Shown: in pieces, positions 9,924-12,217 of the stretch
How the letters are laid out: every line of letters begins with the position of its first letter
How positions within the stretch are numbered: position 1 is the first letter of the stretch
NCBI GenBank assembly: GCA_023807065.1
Contig: JAJJLU010004509.1
Location: 1-12,217, forward strand
Length of the DNA: 12,217 nt
Direction of reading: 5' to 3'
Origin: Isotricha intestinalis
Lineage: Eukaryota; Ciliophora; Litostomatea; Vestibuliferida; Isotrichidae
Notes under the pieces: generated by a model
The model's database searches: none
The model's input: only the letters and a program-made list of their open reading frames with translations
Told to the model about the DNA's origin: nothing
Translations under genes and position numbers: made by a program

Positions 9924-10513
9924 TAGTAATATTGATATAGGTAATTAATTATATATTTTTCCAAAATAAATAAAAACCCTAAATAATAATTAAAAATTCT
10001 ACAAATACAATTTTTATATAAATTAATAAAATAATTAATTGTTCAGAAGTATTTCAACTTCTACAAAATTGAGAATCCTATTCTTCATGAATTACATTTA
10101 TTCCAATTAATAATTTAATTCTTCAATTTTCATTTCAATAACATTGATTTTGAGGATCATAATAATATATTTTTCATAATATAATTTAGAATAAACTCTC
10201 ATCTTCTTTCATTTAAAAGTTACTTTTATTGGAATGATGTTCATAAATGCTCTTTATGAAAATATCATTTTGAAATTAAAAGTTGGAAAAAAAATACTTT
10301 ATTCTCTCCAATATTTATTTGATATAACTTTTACAATGAAATGAAAAAATATTACTTGTTGTTTTTCTTTAAATATCAATTTAATTATAATATTATTAGA
10401 AATACATTGATAATATTTATTACTTTTTTTTCCTATTTTTTAAGGAATATTTTTATTCTTTAAAATATATTTATTATAATTTTTTTTTTCAATATAAAAA
10501 TTATATTTTTAAA
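9924..10513. other. Spacer with a possible decayed open frame
   Basis: No intact gene is present. The stretch after 10035 is less A-rich than other spacers and, in frame 3, reads as protein-like pieces with few stops (described separately). The last ~100 bases before the EF-hand gene are T- and A-rich leader. A short inverted repeat, AGAAGT...ACTTCT at about 10045-10062, was also seen and is probably chance. Confidence 0.4.
10035..10460 (+). pseudogene. Possible decayed ORF, family not recognised
   Basis: Reading frame 3 runs for 142 codons with only four internal stops: TAA at 10116, TAA at 10182, TGA at 10257 and TGA at 10320. It ends at TAA 10461. At roughly 80 percent AT about one codon in ten should be a stop, so four is fewer than expected. 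The pieces are rich in Phe, Tyr, His and Asn and include less common codons (SYFYWNDVHKC, FEIKSWKKN). No start Met opens the frame and I recognise no family. A chance low-stop frame or a transcribed leader of the next gene are alternatives. Confidence 0.3.
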
Positions 10514-11158
10514 ATGGGTTTTTCACAGTCAAGTGAATCTAATACAATAACTTTAAGAACAAGTGAATTAAATGAATTTCATAATATGACCCTTTTTTCA
10601 AATGATATTTTATTAAAATTGCATGAATATTTTAAAAAATTTAGTGCAATTCAAACTGATGATGGAGTTATAGATTATGATGAATTTTGTATGATTATAA
10701 ATAAAAAAGACAATTTATTAAATAGAAATATTTTTAATTCTATAGATGTTAATTCAGATGGTAGTTTAAATTATAGAGAATTTATTAAATTTATTTCTGT
10801 ATTTATAAATGGTAGTTTTGAAGAGCAAAGTTCTTTAGCTTTTAAAATTTTTATGGAAAAAGATTTAAAGTTAATAACTTTTAAAAACACAAAAGAAATG
10901 GTTAATGAAATTATTCAAGAAGATAATAGTTTAAATAAAATTATTGATAAAAATTTTATTGATGAAATGACAGAAGAAACTTTTATTAATTTATTTGGTG
11001 GTATTGATAAACAAATAAATTTAGAACAATTTAGAGAAATATTAAAAACTAATCACGAAATTTTATTATGGTTTAAAGTAGATTTAAACCATATATTAAA
11101 AAATACAAAAATAAATAAACATAAAAAAATAGGTTGTTTCACAGTAAATGAAGAATAA
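10514..11158 (+). CDS. Calcineurin-B-like EF-hand protein, probably N-myristoylated
   Basis: The product has 214 residues. It starts MGFSQSSES, which fits the N-myristoylation pattern (Gly2, Ser6), as in calcineurin B and neuronal calcium sensors. One EF-hand loop is canonical: Asp78, Asn80, Asp82, Gly83, Leu85 and Glu89, followed by Phe90. The loop before it (46-57, with Asp50, Gly51, Ile53, Glu57) lacks the first acidic residue. The two C-terminal hands (around 112-125 and 160-171) are hard to recognise and probably do not bind calcium. The order of helices, including FEEQSSLAFKIFM where calcineurin B has its EQKLRFAFRIYD segment, supports the calcineurin-B/CIB/NCS group. It is longer than calcineurin B (170 residues). 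The likely role is a membrane-associated calcium-responsive regulatory subunit, with partner unknown. The ATG at 10514 is the first in frame and the gene ends TAA TAA. No intron is needed. Confidence 0.82.
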   Translation: MGFSQSSESNTITLRTSELNEFHNMTLFSNDILLKLHEYFKKFSAIQTDDGVIDYDEFCMIINKKDNLLNRNIFNSIDVNSDGSLNYREFIKFISVFINGSFEEQSSLAFKIFMEKDLKLITFKNTKEMVNEIIQEDNSLNKIIDKNFIDEMTEETFINLFGGIDKQINLEQFREILKTNHEILLWFKVDLNHILKNTKINKHKKIGCFTVNEE

Positions 11159-11728
11159 TAAAAAGAAATGTTTTAAATAAAAAAATATATAAATATTAAA
11201 AAAAATAAAAACAGAAAAAATATATAAAGAATTGAAAAAATATATATAAAAAAAATAATTTTAATGTGAACTTGAATAATAAATGTCATAAATAATAATC
11301 AATGTCCAAAAAATAATAATGCTGAAAAAAATAATTTCAAGTTTAGATAAAGAAATTTAAATTTAGATTCAACTTGAAATTTATTGAAAGATAAGTAAAA
11401 TTATTTCATTAAAAAGGAAAATATGATATAAATAAATGTGATGTTTTATTAAATAAATGAAATCTAAATTAATAAATTATTATAATAAGTTCAATTATTT
11501 TATAGTATTTTTATAAATTTAAGAAATTTTAAAGAAAAAAATATTACTAGATATTGAATTTATATTAATATATATAATAAAAAATTATATTTTCAATAGT
11601 ATTTATCATAATAAATCCATAAATAAATAAAAAATTTATATTTATTTAACAAAAAAAAAAGAAATCCTTTAAAAATATACATCAAAAAATAATTTTTATA
11701 AAAAATATAAGAAAAAAAAAAAATAAAA
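11159..11728. other. AT-rich spacer with an inverted repeat
   Basis: This stretch has no usable open frame. Around 11300-11420 the + strand gives Asn/Lys-rich scraps (NNQCPKNNNAEKNNFKF) broken by TAA and TGA, similar to the scraps in other spacers. An 11-base inverted repeat lies at 11333-11381. Near-repeats of AATAATAAATGTCA occur at about 11276-11320. The last ~100 bases before the next gene are A-rich, like a leader. Confidence 0.4.
11333..11381. repeat. 11-base inverted repeat
   Basis: AATTTCAAGTT at 11333-11343 is exactly complementary to AACTTGAAATT at 11371-11381, with 27 bases between. It could form a hairpin in DNA or RNA. The arms contain four G/C pairs in total, so it is somewhat less trivial than an A/T-only match, but a function is not shown. 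Confidence 0.6.
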
Positions 11729-12217
11729 ATGTTGAGTGTTCAAAAAATAATATTCCTATTAAAATAAATTTTACTATTGTTGAAGATAATACAAGAAGTG
11801 AATTAATTCCAAGATATGAAACAGTTCAAAAACTAAAATGTTCAAGAGAATTTTTGGCAAGATTGTCATGCTATAACACAACAATTTGCAAAAGGATATA
11901 CATCAAATGATTTAGATGAAATTAAGAAAGGATTAGAAATTGTATCTTCAATAGGAATAAAAAAGATAGTATTTGGATTAAAAAAAGAATTTGTGATTGA
12001 ATTAACAAATAATAATGAAATGTATTCATTATCAGGTGAAAAAGCATTAAGAATAGAAAATGGATTAGGAATAATATTTAGTGTGAAAGATAATGAAAAA
12101 ATAAAAAAAGGAATTCAAGCATATACAGTTTTTGGTCAATTTTCAGATCCTGAAAGAGGACCTTATTCATTAGTAGTTAAAGAAGATGGAAATATAATAA
12201 TTGTAGATTATGAAAAT
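11729..12217 (+). CDS. 5' part of a gene with two frame breaks; visible end resembles a bulb-type lectin
   Basis: The likely start is ATG 11729 (MLSVQ...). As written that frame stops after 12 codons. The protein-like reading moves to frame 1 at the A run 11742-11747 (…NNIPIKINFTIVEDNTRSEL…) and returns to frame 2 at the T run 11851-11855, giving SREF/WQDCHAITQQFAKGYTS and an open frame to the window edge. One A too few and one T too many explain both. Homopolymer sequencing error is the simplest cause; a pseudogene or frameshifting are alternatives. No GTA...TAG intron fits. I do not recognise the N-terminal part. The last visible residues, GPYSLVVKEDGNIIIVDYEN, resemble the repeat of bulb-type mannose-binding lectins (hydrophobic-x-x-Asp-Gly-Asn-hydrophobic3-x-Asp), but only one repeat is in view, so the lectin call is tentative. 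There is no signal peptide at the predicted start. Confidence 0.6.

Noticed and set aside
10050..10340. Minus-strand protein-like reading (e.g. LLIGINVIHEE) opposite the possible relic
   Set aside because: It has more stops and needs a frame change, whereas the + strand frame 3 spans the same region with only four stops.
11808..11848. A 25-base GT...AG segment (GTTCAAAAAC...AAGAG) as an intron in the right-end gene
   Set aside because: Its ends do not match the GTAAA...TATAG form seen twice elsewhere, and removing it would delete residues that look coding. A T-run length error explains the break better.
1..12217. tRNA, rRNA, CRISPR array, phage or bacterial operon features
   Set aside because: No cloverleaf-like arms, direct-repeat arrays, Shine-Dalgarno pattern or overlapping gene organisation were seen; the gene content is eukaryotic.

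Overview
The window looks like nuclear DNA of a very AT-rich unicellular eukaryote. All genes lie on the + strand and are separated by 350-1040 bases of even more AT-rich DNA. The products are eukaryotic: an ESCRT-III subunit, a RanBP2-type zinc-finger protein, a large sensory membrane protein of the 'tiny macrocysts' (TmcB) type with a PAS domain, and a myristoylated EF-hand protein. Two genes appear to be interrupted by introns of only 26 and 29 bases, both beginning GTAAA and ending TATAG, and splicing restores the frame each time. Introns this small, together with many TmcB-like PAS proteins, suggest a ciliate. UAA ends every complete gene, and no UAA, UAG or UGA is read as sense in about 2,800 codons, so the ciliate would be one with a standard-like code (for example a litostome or heterotrich) rather than Paramecium or Tetrahymena. 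An anaerobic fungus or amoeba is the main alternative. The lineage is an inference.

Layout. 1-855: 3' end of a protein whose last ~95 residues resemble an Hsp20/alpha-crystallin sandwich. 856-1892: no intact gene, some coding-like scraps. 1893-2483: CHMP6/Vps20. 2484-3090: AT-rich spacer with one 48-codon ORF. 3091-4058: two-exon RanBP2-type zinc-finger gene. 4059-4406: spacer. 4407-9923: one ~1,829-residue TmcB-like gene with a 26-base intron near its start and an apparent 1-base frame break in an 18-A run. 9924-10513: spacer holding a possible decayed ORF. 10514-11158: calcineurin-B-like EF-hand protein. 11159-11728: spacer with an inverted repeat. 11729-12217: 5' part of a gene with two compensating 1-base frame breaks at homopolymers, whose visible end resembles a bulb-lectin repeat.

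The genes do not form an obvious pathway. The PAS/TPR/12-TM protein and the neighbouring calcium-binding protein could both serve membrane signalling, but adjacency is weak evidence in a eukaryote. The most useful observations are the tiny introns, the homopolymer-associated frame breaks, which must be classed as assembly error, slippage or real decay, and the possible gene relics between intact genes.
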